Below, in pieces: positions 31,382 through 43,000 of a stretch of DNA of 64,000 nucleotides; the first letter of the stretch is position 1; the number at the start of each line of letters is the position of its first letter. The translations under genes were made by a program, and so were the position numbers. A model generated the notes under the pieces. That model made no database searches and was not told the DNA's origin. It saw only the letters and a list, made by a program, of their open reading frames with translations. This DNA is from Pseudoalteromonas prydzensis (GTDB lineage: Bacteria; Pseudomonadota; Gammaproteobacteria; Enterobacterales; Alteromonadaceae). The stretch spans positions 558,001-622,000 of the forward strand of contig NZ_BDDT01000002.1 in the NCBI RefSeq assembly GCF_001661495.1, read 5' to 3'.

Positions 31382-34210
31382 ATGAGCGACTACAAGCATA
31401 CTTTGAATTTACCGGAAACAGAATTTCCAATGCGCGGCAATTTGGCACAACGTGAGCCAAAAATGCTTAAAACATGGTATGAAGACGACCTATATGGTCA
31501 AATTCGCAACGCTAAAAAAGGTAAAAAGACCTTTATTTTGCATGACGGCCCTCCGTATGCAAATGGCGATATCCATTTAGGCCATTCAGTAAATAAAATT
31601 CTAAAAGACATTATCGTAAAATCAAAAACTTTATCTGATTTTGATGCACCGTACGTACCGGGCTGGGATTGTCATGGTCTACCAATTGAATTAATGGTAG
31701 AGAAAAAAGTAGGTAAGCCGGGTGTAAAAGTTACGGCGGCAGAATTTCGTGAAAAATGCCGTGCCTATGCGAAAAAACAAGTTGAAGGTCAAAAAGTTGA
31801 TTTTAAACGTTTAGGTGTTTTTGCTGATTGGGATAAGCCTTATCTAACCATGAACTTTGATTTTGAAGCCAATGCAATTCGTGTACTAGGCCGTATTATC
31901 AAAAATGGCCACTTACACAAAGGCGCAAAACCTGTGCATTGGTGTACAGATTGTGGCTCAGCATTAGCAGAAGCTGAAGTTGAATATCAAGATAAACAGT
32001 CGCCAGCAATTGATGTACGTTTTCAGTTTGTTGATCAAGCTGCGGTGGTAAGCGCATTTGATTTAAAAGCGGATCATCAAGGCACAGGCACCGTTAGCAC
32101 TGTGATCTGGACTACGACACCTTGGACCCTGCCTGCTAACCGCGCAGTTGCTGTACATGCTGATTTAGAATACGCACTAGTGCAAGTGGATGATGAAGGC
32201 GCACAACAACGTTTAATCTTAGGTTCAGAGCTGGTTAAAGATGCCATGGATCGTTATGGTTTTAATCATTACCACGTATTAGGGTATGTAACCGGTTCAG
32301 CACTTGAGAATTTACAAGTAGCGCATCCGTTTTATGACTTTAATGTACCAGTGATTGTTGCTGAACACGTTACTACTGACTCAGGTACCGGGATCGTGCA
32401 TACGGCGCCAGGACACGGTCAAGAAGATTTCGTGGCAGGTCTACAGTATGGCTTAGAAGTGGCTAACCCTGTTGGCGCAAACGGCGTGTACTTGCCTGAT
32501 ACTGAGCTTTTTGCAGGTCAACACGTATTTAAAGCAAATGCTAGCGTAGTTGAAGTGCTTATCGAGCGTAATGCTCTAATGCATCACCATGCACTTACGC
32601 ACAGCTACCCGCATTGCTGGCGTCACAAAACGCCAATTATCTTCCGTGCTACGCCGCAGTGGTTTGTGAGTATGGATCAAGCTAATTTGCGTCAAGATTC
32701 ATTAAAAGAAATTAAAAACACGCAGTGGTTACCAGAGTGGGGCGAAAGCCGCATTGCGAACATGGTTGAAGGTCGCCCTGATTGGTGTATTTCGCGTCAA
32801 CGTACTTGGGGCGTGCCAATTGCTTTATTTGTTGATAAAGACACTGGTGCTCTTCACCCAGATACACAAGCATTGATTGAAAAAGCGGCGCAGCTGGTCG
32901 AAAAATCAGGTATTCAAGCATGGTACGACTTAGAGCCTGCGACTTTACTTGGTGAAGCTGACGCTCAACAATACATGAAAGTACAAGATACGTTAGATGT
33001 ATGGTTTGACTCAGGTGTAACACACGCGTGTGTGGTTGATGCCCGTGAAGATTTAGTTGGCCCAGCTGATTTATACCTGGAAGGTTCAGATCAACACCGT
33101 GGTTGGTTTATGTCATCAATGATGACTTCAGTGGCAATTAATGGCCATGCGCCTTATCGTCAAGTGCTAACGCATGGTTTCACTGTGGATGAAAACGGCC
33201 GTAAGATGTCAAAATCGTTAGGTAACGTTATTTCGCCGCAAAATGTGATGAATAAATTAGGCGCAGATATCTTGCGTTTATGGGTTGCTTCAACTGATTA
33301 CACAGCAGAAATGACTGTATCAGATGAAATTTTCAACCGTTCAGCGGATCGCTACCGTCGTATTCGTAACACTAGCCGTTATTTATTAGCTAACTTAAGT
33401 GGTTTTGATCCAAAAACTGACCAAGTTGCTATCGACGATATGGTTGAACTGGATCGTTGGATTGTTGGCCGTGCAGCACAGTTACAAGATGAAATTTTAG
33501 CAGCTTACGAAAGCTATCAAATGCTGCATGTAACGCAAAAGCTAATGAACTTCTGTACTGGTGAGTTAGGTTCATTCTACTTAGACGTGATCAAAGACCG
33601 TCAATACACAGCTAAAAGTGATAGTCATGCCCGTCGTTCGTGTCAAACTGCGCTGTATCATATTGCAGAAGCGATGACGCGTTGGATGGCGCCAATCATG
33701 AGCTTTACAGCACAAGAAATTTGGCAAGCACTACCAGGTGAACGTGACCAGTATGTATTTACTTCAGTTTGGTATGATGGCTTAAAAGCTGTTAGCGAAG
33801 GTCAGTTTAGTAACGATGATTGGTTAACTATTCTTACTGTGCGTGATGAAGTAAACCGCGTCCTTGAAGGTGCTCGTAAAGAAGACGTAATAGGTGCAAC
33901 ATTGCAAGCCAATGTAGCTCTTTATGCTAATGCTGAGCTAGCTGCAAAATTGGCCGCGCTGGGTGATGAATTACGCTTTGTGTTCTTAACTTCTAAAGTT
34001 ACGGTAACAGCGGTTGATGCACAGCCTGATGGCACTCAAGCGACAGAGATTGAAGGTCTGTATATTGCAGTATCAGCAACCGATGCACAAAAGTGTGAAC
34101 GTTGTTGGCATTACTGTGATGATGTAGGTGCAAACCCTGCTCATGAAGAAATTTGTGGCCGTTGTGTGAGCAATGTTGACGGCGAAGGCGAGACGCGTCA
34201 GTTCGCATAG
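31382..34210 (+). CDS. ileS: Isoleucyl-tRNA synthetase
   Basis: IleS charges tRNA-Ile. The 942-residue class I synthetase has the HIGH-type motif [14 protein letters not shown] (about 55-68), the CP1 editing domain ([12 protein letters not shown], about 240-251), KMSKSLGNV (about 602-610) and a C-terminal zinc finger (CERCWHYC then CGRC). The length is normal for the bacterial short form. It stands in the conserved ribF-ileS-lspA-fkpB-ispH run; the next gene starts 9 bases after its stop. Confidence 0.99.
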   Translation: MSDYKHTLNLPETEFPMRGNLAQREPKMLKTWYEDDLYGQIRNAKKGKKTFILHDGPPYANGDIHLGHSVNKILKDIIVKSKTLSDFDAPYVPGWDCHGLPIELMVEKKVGKPGVKVTAAEFREKCRAYAKKQVEGQKVDFKRLGVFADWDKPYLTMNFDFEANAIRVLGRIIKNGHLHKGAKPVHWCTDCGSALAEAEVEYQDKQSPAIDVRFQFVDQAAVVSAFDLKADHQGTGTVSTVIWTTTPWTLPANRAVAVHADLEYALVQVDDEGAQQRLILGSELVKDAMDRYGFNHYHVLGYVTGSALENLQVAHPFYDFNVPVIVAEHVTTDSGTGIVHTAPGHGQEDFVAGLQYGLEVANPVGANGVYLPDTELFAGQHVFKANASVVEVLIERNALMHHHALTHSYPHCWRHKTPIIFRATPQWFVSMDQANLRQDSLKEIKNTQWLPEWGESRIANMVEGRPDWCISRQRTWGVPIALFVDKDTGALHPDTQALIEKAAQLVEKSGIQAWYDLEPATLLGEADAQQYMKVQDTLDVWFDSGVTHACVVDAREDLVGPADLYLEGSDQHRGWFMSSMMTSVAINGHAPYRQVLTHGFTVDENGRKMSKSLGNVISPQNVMNKLGADILRLWVASTDYTAEMTVSDEIFNRSADRYRRIRNTSRYLLANLSGFDPKTDQVAIDDMVELDRWIVGRAAQLQDEILAAYESYQMLHVTQKLMNFCTGELGSFYLDVIKDRQYTAKSDSHARRSCQTALYHIAEAMTRWMAPIMSFTAQEIWQALPGERDQYVFTSVWYDGLKAVSEGQFSNDDWLTILTVRDEVNRVLEGARKEDVIGATLQANVALYANAELAAKLAALGDELRFVFLTSKVTVTAVDAQPDGTQATEIEGLYIAVSATDAQKCERCWHYCDDVGANPAHEEICGRCVSNVDGEGETRQFA

Positions 34211-34219
34211 GAGTATTAA

Positions 34220-34720
34220 GTGAGCAAACTAGCCCAAAAAAGTGGTTTAGTGTGGCTATGGTTAAGTCTACTACTTTTAGTAGTAGACTTTGCTACGAAA
34301 ACACTGGTTGTTAAAACCATGAACTTACGTGATTCAATTGATATTTTACCGTTTTTTAATCTTACTTACGTACACAACTACGGAGCCGCTTTTAGTTTTT
34401 TAAGTGAAGCGGGTGGTTGGCAACGTTGGTTTTTAAGCATTATTGCAATATCAATTAGTGTGCTGTTGATCTGGTGGTTAAAACGTTTACCTGCGACCAA
34501 CAAGGTGCTTTGTGGGGCTTATTCGTTAGTACTTGCGGGAGCGCTGGGTAATTTATACGACCGTATGACTTATGGTTATGTGGTTGACTTTTTGCACTTC
34601 TACTACGAAAACTGGAACTTCCCTGCATTTAATATTGCTGACAGTGCCATTTGTATTGGTGCTGCATTATTATTATTTGATGCCTTTACTGGCGAAAGTC
34701 CTAAGGAGCAAAAAGCATGA
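34220..34720 (+). CDS. lspA: Lipoprotein signal peptidase (signal peptidase II)
   Basis: LspA cuts the signal peptide from diacylglyceryl-modified prolipoproteins. The 166-residue protein has four membrane helices and the catalytic Asp motifs GALGNLYDRM (about 111-120) and FNIADSAI (about 136-143), with NYGAAFSF as another family motif. GTG start after TAGGAG. Its stop overlaps the fkpB start (ATGA). Confidence 0.97.
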   Translation: MSKLAQKSGLVWLWLSLLLLVVDFATKTLVVKTMNLRDSIDILPFFNLTYVHNYGAAFSFLSEAGGWQRWFLSIIAISISVLLIWWLKRLPATNKVLCGAYSLVLAGALGNLYDRMTYGYVVDFLHFYYENWNFPAFNIADSAICIGAALLLFDAFTGESPKEQKA

Positions 34721-35157
34721 GCCAAGTTGTAATCGGTGAAAAGTCAGAAGTTATTTTTCATTTTTCAATTAAACTATCGGATGGCTCTGCTGCTGACTCA
34801 ACCAAAGTACATAATAAGCCTGCTAAATTAACAATGGGCGATGGCAGCTTGACGGCAAACTTTGAAAAGTGTTTGTTTGGTTTAGCGCCAGGCGACAGTA
34901 AGTCATTTGAGCTTGAGCCAGAAGACGCGTTTGGGCAACCCAACCCAGATAACATATATTATGTTGACCGCAGTAAATTTGGCCCTGAAACACCGGCTAC
35001 CGTTGGTTCTATCATTGCCTTTACACAACCGGATGGTACTGAGTTACCGGGTGTTGTACGTGAAGTGCAAGGGGAGTCTGTAACGATTGATTTTAATCAT
35101 CCGCTGGCAGGCCAACGTTTAACCTTTGAAGTTGATATTTTAGAGGTGAATGGCTAA
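34717..35157 (+). CDS. fkpB: FKBP-type peptidyl-prolyl isomerase (SlpA/FkpB)
   Basis: This 146-residue protein is a single FKBP domain with the insert-in-flap seen in SlyD/SlpA proteins. Motifs: [47 protein letters not shown] and [15 protein letters not shown]. It acts as a proline isomerase and chaperone in the cytoplasm. It overlaps lspA by four bases and ispH by one. Confidence 0.93.
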   Translation: MSQVVIGEKSEVIFHFSIKLSDGSAADSTKVHNKPAKLTMGDGSLTANFEKCLFGLAPGDSKSFELEPEDAFGQPNPDNIYYVDRSKFGPETPATVGSIIAFTQPDGTELPGVVREVQGESVTIDFNHPLAGQRLTFEVDILEVNG

Positions 35158-36086
35158 TGGATATTTTACTAGCAAACCCACGTGGATTTTGTGCTGGCGT
35201 TGACCGTGCTATCAGCATTGTTGAGCGTGCTTTAGATATCTTTGAAAAGCCAATTTATGTGCGCCATGAAGTAGTACATAACCGTTATGTTGTAGATGGT
35301 TTAAAAAATCGTGGTGCGGTATTTGTTGAAGAGCTGGATCAAGTGCCAGACGACAGCATTGTTATTTTTAGTGCCCATGGCGTGTCACAAGCTGTACGCA
35401 GTGAAGCTAAACGCCGAGATTTAAAAGTATTTGATGCTACGTGCCCGTTAGTGACTAAAGTGCATATGGAAGTAACTCGAGCGAGCCGTAAAGGCACTGA
35501 ATGTATCTTAATTGGTCATCATGGTCACCCTGAGGTTGAAGGTACTATGGGTCAGTATGATAACGATGCCGGCGGTATCTACTTAGTAGAAACACCTGAA
35601 GATGTTATGAAACTGAGTGTTAAAAACCCTAATAATTTATTTTATTGCAGCCAAACTACTTTATCGGTTGATGACACCGCAGATGTAATTGATGCACTGA
35701 GAGTAAAGTTTCCATCAATCGATGGGCCACGTAAAGATGATATTTGCTACGCGACCCAAAATCGTCAAGATGCAGTGCGTGATTTAGCCGATAAAGTTGA
35801 TGTGTTATTGGTAGTCGGGGCAAAGAATAGCTCTAACTCTAATCGTTTACGTGAACTGGCAGATAAAATGGGCACTGTGGCTTATTTAATTGATGATGCC
35901 AGCAATGTAGAAGATAACTGGTTTACCAATGCCAAAGCGGTTGGTGTTACGGCGGGTGCATCGGCACCAGAAGTGTTAGTACAACAAGTGATCAATCGTC
36001 TTAAGGAACTTGGCGGTAAGCAGGTAATTGAAAATCCAGGCGAAGAAGAAAATATCGTATTTGCTGTACCCGTTGAGCTACGCTAA
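35157..36086 (+). CDS. ispH: 4-Hydroxy-3-methylbut-2-enyl diphosphate reductase
   Basis: IspH makes IPP and DMAPP in the last step of the MEP isoprenoid pathway with a [4Fe-4S] cluster. The 309-residue protein has the three cluster Cys in [12 protein letters not shown] (Cys12), [11 protein letters not shown] (about Cys96) and [14 protein letters not shown] (about Cys197), plus HEVVHN, SAHGVS and the catalytic Glu region [10 protein letters not shown]. Its ATG shares one base with the fkpB stop. It ends the conserved run. Confidence 0.98.
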   Translation: MDILLANPRGFCAGVDRAISIVERALDIFEKPIYVRHEVVHNRYVVDGLKNRGAVFVEELDQVPDDSIVIFSAHGVSQAVRSEAKRRDLKVFDATCPLVTKVHMEVTRASRKGTECILIGHHGHPEVEGTMGQYDNDAGGIYLVETPEDVMKLSVKNPNNLFYCSQTTLSVDDTADVIDALRVKFPSIDGPRKDDICYATQNRQDAVRDLADKVDVLLVVGAKNSSNSNRLRELADKMGTVAYLIDDASNVEDNWFTNAKAVGVTAGASAPEVLVQQVINRLKELGGKQVIENPGEEENIVFAVPVELR

Positions 36087-36124
36087 CCTTAGCGTACTGA
36101 CAGGACATTTTTAAGGAGCGCGCA

Positions 36125-37165
36125 ATGAGCAAGTCGGTGCAAACCAATACTTTGCTTTTTGCGGCGCTGTTTAAAGAACGCGGCGTACTTGCTACGTTAG
36201 TGGTGGCGCAAGTTATCGCCACTATACTTGCGTTCGCTCCTGCAACTGCGGATGATATTTGGATCCGCCTCGGTGGGATCAGCTTGTTTGTACATCTCAC
36301 ATTTTTGTCTAGTCTAACTTGGCTTTACTTACTGCGAACACAACTCCAGCAGCTAAGACAAGCACTGCAATTGACTGCCTTAATGCTCTCATTACTACTT
36401 ACAACAGCTGTTTTTAGTGGTTTGTTAATTGAGTTTGCTGGTGATTATTTTGTGCAACAAAATAGCTATGAGTTTATTTTAAGAAACCTACTAGTAGTGT
36501 TTTTAGTCACCGCATTATTCATTCAATTTTTAACAATTCATTTTGAAAAAGAACAACAAACCAACGCCTTAGCTCGAGCTGAATTAGATGCCTTACAGGC
36601 ACGTATCCGTCCGCACTTCTTGTATAACAGTCTCAATACCGCCGCTGAACTGACCCATTATGATCCACAAGCCGCAGAGCAAGCAATTTTAGCGCTTGCT
36701 GCATTATCACAAGCCGCTATGCGGGTTGGCAAAGAAACCGCATTAGCCGATGAAATCACACTCACTCAGCAATATATAAAGTTAGAAAGCTGGCGCTTTG
36801 CAGAGCGCTTGCAAGTTAATTGGCAACTACCTGAACAGTTACCAGCTATCACTATTCCATGTTTAACACTGCAACCATTACTAGAAAATGCAGTGTGTCA
36901 TGGCGTTGAGCCTGCGCTGACTGGTGCGACAATTTACGTTGAGTTGCATATCACAAAACGCTCATTAGTTATTTTAGTGGAGAATCCAATTTCGACTGAG
37001 CAGCAAAAACGCCCGGGTAATGGTATGGCACTAGATAACATTCGCCAGCGGTTAGATCTTTATTATCACGGTCGAGCAAAGTTAACCGTAACAGCTCGTG
37101 AGGGGATGTTCCGAGTTAAATTAGTGCTGCCTTTAAATATTGAGAATACGCTGGTGCCAGTATGA
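36125..37165 (+). CDS. LytS/AlgZ-type sensor histidine kinase
   Basis: This 346-residue protein has four membrane helices (about 18-125) and then a His_kinase-family catalytic part: phospho-acceptor region LQARIRPHFLYNSLN (about 154-168), N box LQPLLENAVCHG (about 250-261) and G box GNGMALDNIRQRL (about 300-312). It belongs to the class of AlgZ/FimS in Pseudomonas. The ATG follows AAGGAG. Its stop overlaps the response regulator ATG (ATGA). It lies directly upstream of minor pilin genes, which AlgZ/AlgR controls in P. aeruginosa. Confidence 0.9.
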   Translation: MSKSVQTNTLLFAALFKERGVLATLVVAQVIATILAFAPATADDIWIRLGGISLFVHLTFLSSLTWLYLLRTQLQQLRQALQLTALMLSLLLTTAVFSGLLIEFAGDYFVQQNSYEFILRNLLVVFLVTALFIQFLTIHFEKEQQTNALARAELDALQARIRPHFLYNSLNTAAELTHYDPQAAEQAILALAALSQAAMRVGKETALADEITLTQQYIKLESWRFAERLQVNWQLPEQLPAITIPCLTLQPLLENAVCHGVEPALTGATIYVELHITKRSLVILVENPISTEQQKRPGNGMALDNIRQRLDLYYHGRAKLTVTAREGMFRVKLVLPLNIENTLVPV

Positions 37166-37863
37166 AAATTTTAATTGTTGATGATGAGCCCTTAGCCCGC
37201 GCGCGTCTTCTGCGGTTACTTGCTAACTACCCTGAATATCAGCATGTAGCTCAAGCAAGTAGTGGTAATGAGGCTTTGCAACAAGTTAAGTTGCAGGCCC
37301 CAGATATTGTATTTCTGGATGTTGATATGCCAGCGATGAGCGGTTTAGAAGTTGCGACACAATTGAATAAGCTGCCGGTACCACCTGCGATTATTTTTGT
37401 CACCGCTCATCCTGAGCATGCTTTAGATGCATTACAGCTCAGTGCTGCGGGTTATTTAGTAAAACCGGTGACAGAGCAAAATCTGGCAAACACCATAGAG
37501 CAGCTAGGGCGTTTAACGAGAGCGCATGTGCACAAGCAACGACCTGCAATGATCAGTTATCAACTTGCAGGCGTGACCAGAAGTGTGGCGTTAGCAGAGG
37601 TATGTTATGTGATAGCGGAAGATAAATACACGCATTTGATATTCACTCACGGCGAAGCACTGCTTGATCAAAGCTTAAAGCAACTTGAGCAAGAATATCC
37701 CACCCAGTTATTACGCATCCATCGTAAAATATTAATTAATAAATCGCGCTTAGTTGCGTTAAAAAAAGCGGGTGATGGCAGCCATGTGGTTGCACTAAGC
37801 GACTGTAGCTGCTTATTACCGGTAAGCCGACGAGCTTATAAAACCGTTAAAGATCATCTCTAA
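37162..37863 (+). CDS. LytTR-family response regulator, AlgR-like
   Basis: This 233-residue protein has a receiver domain (acidic pair Asp7-Asp8, phospho-acceptor Asp53 in VFLDVDMPAMSG, Lys in GYLVKPV) and a C-terminal LytTR DNA-binding domain (about 135-230: EVCYVIAEDKYTHLIF, LLRIHRKILINKSRLVAL). In P. aeruginosa AlgR activates fimU-pilVWXY1Y2E. Two direct repeats with an AlgR-like sequence lie just after its stop, before pilV, so it probably drives the following operon. Confidence 0.92.
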   Translation: MKILIVDDEPLARARLLRLLANYPEYQHVAQASSGNEALQQVKLQAPDIVFLDVDMPAMSGLEVATQLNKLPVPPAIIFVTAHPEHALDALQLSAAGYLVKPVTEQNLANTIEQLGRLTRAHVHKQRPAMISYQLAGVTRSVALAEVCYVIAEDKYTHLIFTHGEALLDQSLKQLEQEYPTQLLRIHRKILINKSRLVALKKAGDGSHVVALSDCSCLLPVSRRAYKTVKDHL

Positions 37864-37870
37864 AGCTAGT

Positions 37871-37902
37871 TAACCATTCATCAACAAATATAACCGTTCA
37901 TC
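37871..37902. promoter_or_regulatory. Two AlgR-like direct repeats upstream of pilV
   Basis: TAACCATTCATC (37871-37882) and TAACCGTTCATC (37891-37902) differ at one base and start exactly 20 bases apart, two helical turns, so both face the same side. They match the P. aeruginosa AlgR core ACCGTTCGTC at 8 and 9 of 10 bases. LytTR proteins bind such paired direct repeats. A weak promoter (TTGTTG, 17 bases, CATATG; 37910-37938) follows. Confidence 0.65.
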
Positions 37903-37971
37903 CTTAGCATTGTTGTATATACACAGTGTTCGCATATGCTTATAGTCAGATTGTTTTATATTAGGTGTGTT

Positions 37972-38532
37972 ATGAGAGTCACCAATTCGTCATCACAACG
38001 AGGCTTTACCTTAGTTGAGGTATTAATCGCGTTTGTGATCCTAAGCTTTGGCTTACTCGGTGCAGTAGCATTACAAGCAAAAGCAAAACAGGCCAGCTTT
38101 GATTCTATGCAGCGCGCTGCTGCTGTGGCCCTAGGTAATGATATGATCCAGCGAATGCGTGCCAATGACAGAGTAGGGGTGATCACTCAATACAATGGCA
38201 CATTTAACAGTGACACGGCACTTGAACAGTCACGTACCTGTTATACCGGTTCATGTAGTTCAGCGCAAATTGCCGCACTTGATCGCCAGCAATGGATCCG
38301 AGCTATTCAAGCTCGTGAAAATACCGGCGCTCTCGATGATGCAACTGTGTGTATTGAAAATACTGTAGCTCCAGGCGGTGATGGTAAAGCGTTTAATATT
38401 CAAGTGGTGGTTAGTTGGCAAGGGCGTCAGGAGATAACTGCTAATGCTGAGACAAAAGCAATAACCTGTGGTGAAGAAAGTAACACTCGCCGTGTAATGG
38501 TATTGAAAAGTTATATTTACTTAAGGAGCTAA
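37972..38532 (+). CDS. pilV: Type IV pilus minor pseudopilin PilV
   Basis: This protein has 186 residues, with a class III prepilin signal QRG-FTLVEVLIAFVILSFG (cut after Gly11, Glu at mature position 5). The mature part has the PilV pattern (AAAVALGNDMIQRMRANDR), four Cys able to form disulfides, and no transmembrane segment besides the pilin helix. Minor pilins start pilus assembly and are thought to present PilY1 at the tip. I chose ATG 37972 (AGGTG upstream) over an in-frame ATG at 37936. It is one base before pilW. Confidence 0.92.
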   Translation: MRVTNSSSQRGFTLVEVLIAFVILSFGLLGAVALQAKAKQASFDSMQRAAAVALGNDMIQRMRANDRVGVITQYNGTFNSDTALEQSRTCYTGSCSSAQIAALDRQQWIRAIQARENTGALDDATVCIENTVAPGGDGKAFNIQVVVSWQGRQEITANAETKAITCGEESNTRRVMVLKSYIYLRS

Positions 38533-38533
38533 T

Positions 38534-39520
38534 ATGAAGCAGCAAGGTTTCACTTTAGTTGAAATGATGGTGGCATTGTTTATCGGTGGTTTAGTGCTTG
38601 GTGGGGTAATGTTCACTTATATCAGTATGAAAGTCACGACCAGAGATACCATGACGATTGGCGAGTTACAAGAAACTGGCCGTTTAGCACTGAATATAAT
38701 GCAGCGTGATATTGAGCAAATAGGTTTTTGGGGCACGTTTTACGAAGACTCATTTTCACAACAAAACACGGATACTTTAGCAAATCCTGCAGCAGATTGT
38801 TCTGCGGGTCTTAATAATGGCAGCTTTCCAGTTTTTAACGCAAACAGTAATTTTCGTTCAGTCTATGCTGTTGAATCTACAGGAGGCGCCCAGCTTAATT
38901 GCATTCCCAATGCACAAGAAAATACGGATATTCTACAGGTAAAATTTCTAGAGGGGTTGCAAATTAACCCTGATGATAGTGATTCAAATAATTACTATTT
39001 TATAGCTGAACAAGAACAAGCTGAATTTCGTAAAGGCCCATTTACAGCCGCTTCAATCAGCGGCAATGCGACAGTGTGGCGTTATCGCCATCATGTTTAT
39101 TATATTGATGAGAGGACTTATCAATTTAACGAGCGAAACATTAGCGTGCCGGTACTGATGCGCCGTCGACTAACAGCAAAAGGTAACATGATCGCTGAAA
39201 CGATTATGGAAGGGGTCGAAAATATGCGGTTTTTATTTGGCCTAGATACTAATAATGACAGCCGAGTGGATACCTATCGAAGTGTTAGCAATATGACAGC
39301 AACAGATTGGGAAAACCGTCGGGGAATATTAACCGTACAAGTGTTCATTTTAGTGCGGGCATTACAAGAAGATACTGATTTAAATCAGCTAAACCAAACA
39401 TATACGCTAGGCGAAGATGCTGAGCAACGGATCCTTAAGTTTGATGACCGGTTCCGTCGGGCTTTATTTACCACCACGATCCGCTTAAATAATGTAGGGG
39501 CAAACTTATGGCGCATTTAA
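38534..39520 (+). CDS. pilW: Type IV pilus minor pseudopilin PilW
   Basis: This 328-residue protein has a prepilin signal QQG-FTLVEMMVALFIGGLV close to the start (short leader of four residues). PilW proteins are the long minor pilins (about 270-340 residues) and carry the QETGRLALNIMQRDIEQIGFWG segment (about 45-66) seen here. It works with PilV, PilX and PilY1 in priming pilus assembly. AGGAG lies six bases before the ATG. It overlaps pilX by 13 bases. Confidence 0.92.
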   Translation: MKQQGFTLVEMMVALFIGGLVLGGVMFTYISMKVTTRDTMTIGELQETGRLALNIMQRDIEQIGFWGTFYEDSFSQQNTDTLANPAADCSAGLNNGSFPVFNANSNFRSVYAVESTGGAQLNCIPNAQENTDILQVKFLEGLQINPDDSDSNNYYFIAEQEQAEFRKGPFTAASISGNATVWRYRHHVYYIDERTYQFNERNISVPVLMRRRLTAKGNMIAETIMEGVENMRFLFGLDTNNDSRVDTYRSVSNMTATDWENRRGILTVQVFILVRALQEDTDLNQLNQTYTLGEDAEQRILKFDDRFRRALFTTTIRLNNVGANLWRI

Positions 39521-39990
39521 AACAGATCTCAAAACAGCAAGGCATTGTATTGGTCGTTGCGCTGATCATGGTTGTTGCCGTGACAGGAATAGCGGTGACA
39601 CTCATGAGTAGCAGTAGTGTGGATATGAAAATTACCAATGCAGCATTTGAGCGAGAAGAAGCTGAAAACTTATTAATGGGCAATGTGCAACAAGTGATTG
39701 CAGATGAAGCTACTAAAGGTGGCACAAGCCATTTTTTGTACACTCAAGCTCAAATACCAAATGGCACCATAGCGTTAAATAAAATTGGCGAAACAACGAG
39801 TACGATGAGTAACTTAAATAATGGCGCGTTAGATTTGCCTTGTCCTCGAAAATTTAATTTTACGGCGGGTATTTCATGCAACATGGTGCAAGTGAACAGT
39901 ACTATAACGTACGGCTCAAAAAGCAAACATACTATTACCGTAACGTCAGGCATAGCCCAAGAAATGGCAAGCCTGAATACAGGCGGGTAA
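39508..39990 (+). CDS. pilX: Type IV pilus minor pseudopilin PilX
   Basis: This 160-residue protein begins MAHLKQISKQQG-IVLVVALIMVVAVTGIAV. There is no Glu at mature position 5, as is common in PilX/GspK-type minor pilins placed at the tip. The next segment (MKITNAAFEREEAENLL) fits PilX. Four Cys follow. It overlaps pilW and is 13 bases before pilY1. Confidence 0.88.
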   Translation: MAHLKQISKQQGIVLVVALIMVVAVTGIAVTLMSSSSVDMKITNAAFEREEAENLLMGNVQQVIADEATKGGTSHFLYTQAQIPNGTIALNKIGETTSTMSNLNNGALDLPCPRKFNFTAGISCNMVQVNSTITYGSKSKHTITVTSGIAQEMASLNTGG

Positions 39991-40003
39991 GCGAGTAAAG
40001 ACG

Positions 40004-43000
40004 ATGAAATTTAAAAATTTAGTTATAAGTATCTTACTCGGTAGTACCCCGTTTTTGAGTATGCGCAGTGATGCTGAAGATATCGAACTTTATGTAAATC
40101 ATAATGTTAAAATTGATGAAAAGCCTCGAGTGCTAGTCATTTTTGATACCTCTGGTAGCATGGCGTTTTCGACTAAAACAGGTAATAGTTGTGGCTATAA
40201 CTACACGACAGGCAAATACACCTTATGTTCTGATAGTCGTTTAGGGGTTGCAAAAAATGCCATCTCTGACTTGGTTAATGATAATGAGGATATTGATTTT
40301 GGTCTAATGCGATTCAATGGCGATAATGGTGGGTATGTGATGGCCCGTTTAGGCTCATCAAGAGAAACTGTACTTGGTGAAGTAAAAAAATTACCCGCTG
40401 ATGGCGCAACCCCCCTAGCTGAAACGCTATGGGAAGCCTATTTGTATATTACAGGAAATTCAGTTTATTACGGTACAAACACTAATGCGCGTGATTTTAC
40501 TGCTGAATCCGGTGGTGTATATAAATCCCCCTTTAAGCCTGTAACAGGTGAACCTGAACGCTGTGACAATTCAGTCAATATTATTTTGATGACTGATGGT
40601 GATCCATCGAATGATTCAAATCGCAATACTGATATTAATAATTTGCATCGTTATTACTTTAATAATAGCAATGGCCCTGTTGTAAGTAGTAGCTACTTAG
40701 CTGCATTAGCGAAGGTGATCCATGGTACTAAAGATGTAAAAATCGATTTATATCCAAATACACCTAAAGTAGATGATTTTGGTCGTGTTTATGCAATTGG
40801 TTTTGGTTCGGGCATGAGTAACAATGGTAAAGCGCTACTGGATGAGACCGCCATACTCGGTGGTGGTGAGTATTTACATGCTGATACCTCAGAACAGTTA
40901 TCAGAAGCATTAAAAAATACCATTACTAGGATCCGTGAAGTAAACGATACCTTCACGTCCCCCTCCGTGGCGAGTAATAACGTAGATCAAACACGTAGCC
41001 GCGATTCTATTTATTACGCGATGTTTTATCCGGATAGTGGGGCTCGTTGGCGTGGTAATTTAAAAAAACTTAAAGTATCAGGTGCACAGATTGTGGATTC
41101 AACAAATAATCAAGCGTTGAACTCTGATGGTTTAATTGATAAAGGCGCACGCACATTCTGGTTACCAAGCACTGCAAATGCAGATGGCAACTCGGTGGAA
41201 AATGGTGGTGTAAACTTAATGCTGTCAACAACAGCAACAAGTGGTCGTAAATTATACACGGATGCTCTCGGTGGCGGTTTAATTACTTTTGCAAAAAATG
41301 AAATCTCCACAGCATATGGCAATGACACCAAAGCTGCGGAAGCATTTGGGGTGCATAAAAATGACTTGCAAAAAACCATTGATTGGGCTCGTGGTATTGA
41401 TGTTGATAATGAAGATAGAGACTCATCATCAAGTGATCAACGCGCAGACATCTTTGGCGACCCTTTGCATTCTAAGCCTGTCACAATTGACTATGGCAAT
41501 GATGATGTGCGTATTTTAATAGGCACAAATGCAGGCTTCCTCCATATGTTTAAAGATGCAGGCAATACCGTAAGCGAAAGTTGGGCGTTTATACCCAGTA
41601 GTGTTTATAAAATTATCGACCCAATTCGTAAGAATCAAGCTGACACTAAAAAGTATGGTATTGATGGACCAATCACAATTTACTTTGACGATGCAAACCG
41701 TGATGGGATCGTTAATGGTAATGACCGCGTATGGGCATTCTTTGGTATGCGTCGTGGGGGTAATAACTATTATGGTTTGGATATCACTAACCCTAATGCA
41801 CCGAGCTTAAAGTGGACAATACAAGGTGGAAGTGGTGATTTTAAGGAATTAGCGCAAACGTGGTCTGCTCCTACAGTGTCATACATTAAGGGAAGAGAAG
41901 ATCCTGTGCTGATTTTTGGTGCAGGCTTTGACACCAATAAAGACAATGTTTCGCTCAGTAATGATAGTAAAGGGCGAGGTTTATATATTGTAAATGCCTC
42001 AGATGGTAAGTTAGTGTGGGAGCTAACACCTGATACAGGTTTTAAAGGAAAGCACAGCATTGCGGCAACAGTTTCGATACTTGATTCTGATTATGATGGT
42101 TACATAGACCGATTATATGCGACAGATACCGCAGGTAGTGTGTGGCGAATAGATATGCCTAGCGCAAGTCCTACAGATAGTGAAAGTCCTTGGACTCATT
42201 TTGAATTAGCAAAATTGGGTGGCACTGCGGCTAGTCAAGATAGACGCTTTTTTTATAAGCCTGTAGTCGCACGTACTATGTTTAGTAAAGTAACCAGTAC
42301 GACAGATAATAATAAAACATCTATAACGCGCCAAGATACTCCTTTTGATGCGGTATTAATAGGCAGTGGTAATAGGCCAAAACCAACATCGACTGTCGTC
42401 CAAGATCAACTTTATATGATCCGTGATATTAATACAGTGACTAAGTCATTTGTAGGGGCTGACATACCAGTGGCTATTACACCAAGCGATCTTATGAATG
42501 TGAATAATGACCCATTTGCGAACGCACTTGATGATATAGCTGAGTTCACGAAAGCCGAAGTAACATTAAGTAAAGCCAGTGGCTGGTATTATGATCTACC
42601 GGGTAGTGGAGAGAAGTCACTTGCAGCAGCAACTGTAGTGGGTGGGGTTGCTTACTATACTAGTTTTACACCTGCTTCAGAGGATGCCACGATTAATCAA
42701 TGCTCTTTAAGCGGCGGAAGTGGTGGGTTATATGCATTTCATCTACATTACGGCAGCAAAGTGTATAATCAATTACGCTATGTGACGAGCAATGATGTGC
42801 CGGATACACCACAACTTTATTTTGGCAGTACCGAAGCCTGTGATGGGGATGAATGTGATGAGCAAAGCCAGTTTTTATTACTCGGGCCCGGTATTAAGAA
42901 AACTAAAGAGACGGAAACAGAGTTGAGCGCGAAAAACCCATTTGTGCCAAAAGAGATCCTTGGGCCAGGTATTGCGTTTGACAAGGATGGAAAAATTAAA

